A stretch of 13,360 nucleotides of DNA. It comes from an uncultured Streptococcus sp. Lineage in GTDB: Bacteria; Bacillota; Bacilli; Lactobacillales; Streptococcaceae. Below the pieces are notes generated by a model, which saw only the letters and a list, made by a program, of their open reading frames with translations, ran no database searches and was not told the DNA's origin. Positions 13,240 to 13,360 of the stretch are shown piece by piece (within the stretch, counting starts at the first letter, position 1; each line of letters opens with the position of its first letter). The position numbers were made by a program, and so were the translations under genes. The DNA is taken from the NCBI GenBank assembly GCA_902480035.1, contig CABSRC010000040.1, forward strand, positions 1 through 13,360, written 5' to 3'.

Positions 13240-13360
13240 TATTTGGTTGGCTTTCCATCGCTATTCCTAACGAAACGGAATATAAAGATTTGAAATGTGG
13301 CGAAATTTTAAAGCATTTCACAGTCTCATGAAATACTTTTAAACTGTATTATTTTTATAT
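13240..13360. other. AT-rich intergenic tail with inverted repeats, no gene seen
   Basis: No credible coding frame reaches the window edge. Inverted repeats are: TATTCC (13262-13267) with GGAATA (13277-13282); TGAAATG (13291-13297) with CATTTCA (13314-13320); and ATTTCA (13315-13320) with TGAAAT (13329-13334). They lie just upstream of the weak -35 of the anchored-protein promoter. A TATTAT at about 13349 could be a plus-strand -10 leading out of the window, but no good -35 accompanies it. Confidence 0.5.

Noticed and set aside
1..13360. Defence system, mobile element or secondary-metabolite cluster
   Set aside because: Every long frame fits a housekeeping or known family; no transposase, integrase, toxin-antitoxin pair, direct-repeat array or reverse transcriptase was seen.

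Overview
The window looks like a chromosomal core segment of a Streptococcus, most likely from the mitis/sanguinis/parasanguinis side of the genus. The basis is close resemblance, from memory, of the proteins to oral-streptococcal versions (GuaC, the DinF-like MATE protein, the 60-residue tautomerase, PrmC, the protein downstream of glyA), low-to-moderate GC, AGGAGG-type ribosome binding sites and extended -10 (TGnTATAAT-like) promoters. The species cannot be fixed from this. Almost everything is on the minus strand; only the tautomerase gene is on the plus strand. I see no insertion sequence, phage gene, CRISPR array, tRNA or rRNA.

Right to left (the direction of most transcription): 13360-12608 holds an AT-rich intergenic region with inverted repeats, then a small membrane-anchored protein of unknown function, followed by an alpha/beta hydrolase (to 11840) with a terminator. 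Next comes a purine salvage block: guaC (GMP reductase) with its own promoter, a candidate PurR box and a hairpin-rich leader; then a purine (guanine-class) riboswitch with a clear terminator and a plausible antiterminator; then xpt-pbuX (xanthine phosphoribosyltransferase and xanthine permease), joined by a TAATG stop/start overlap. GuaC returns GMP to IMP, while Xpt and PbuX bring xanthine in and make XMP, so the block balances guanine nucleotides. A MATE-family transporter with its own promoter and terminator follows.

ilvD (dihydroxy-acid dehydratase, branched-chain amino acid synthesis) stands alone. It has a consensus -35, an extended -10 and a 14/15 match to the CodY box just upstream. 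The same DNA also holds a near-consensus plus-strand promoter. ilvD converges on the plus-strand tautomerase gene, and the two share one long hairpin terminator that contains the ilvD stop codon.

From 5000 down to 1 runs a tightly packed operon: tdk (thymidine kinase), an AT-rich GNAT acetyltransferase, prfA (release factor 1), prmC (release factor glutamine methyltransferase), a Sua5/YwlC/TsaC-type threonylcarbamoyl-AMP synthase, glyA (serine hydroxymethyltransferase) and the 5' end of a nucleoid-associated-protein-like gene cut by the window edge. Its theme is translation fidelity (RF1, its methylase, tRNA t6A synthesis) combined with thymidylate and one-carbon supply.

The most interesting material is regulatory rather than a new protein system: the guanine-class riboswitch with both kissing loops shortened and a flipped P1 top pair, the CodY/double-promoter arrangement upstream of ilvD, and the guaC control region. 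I did not find a convincing previously undescribed multi-gene system.
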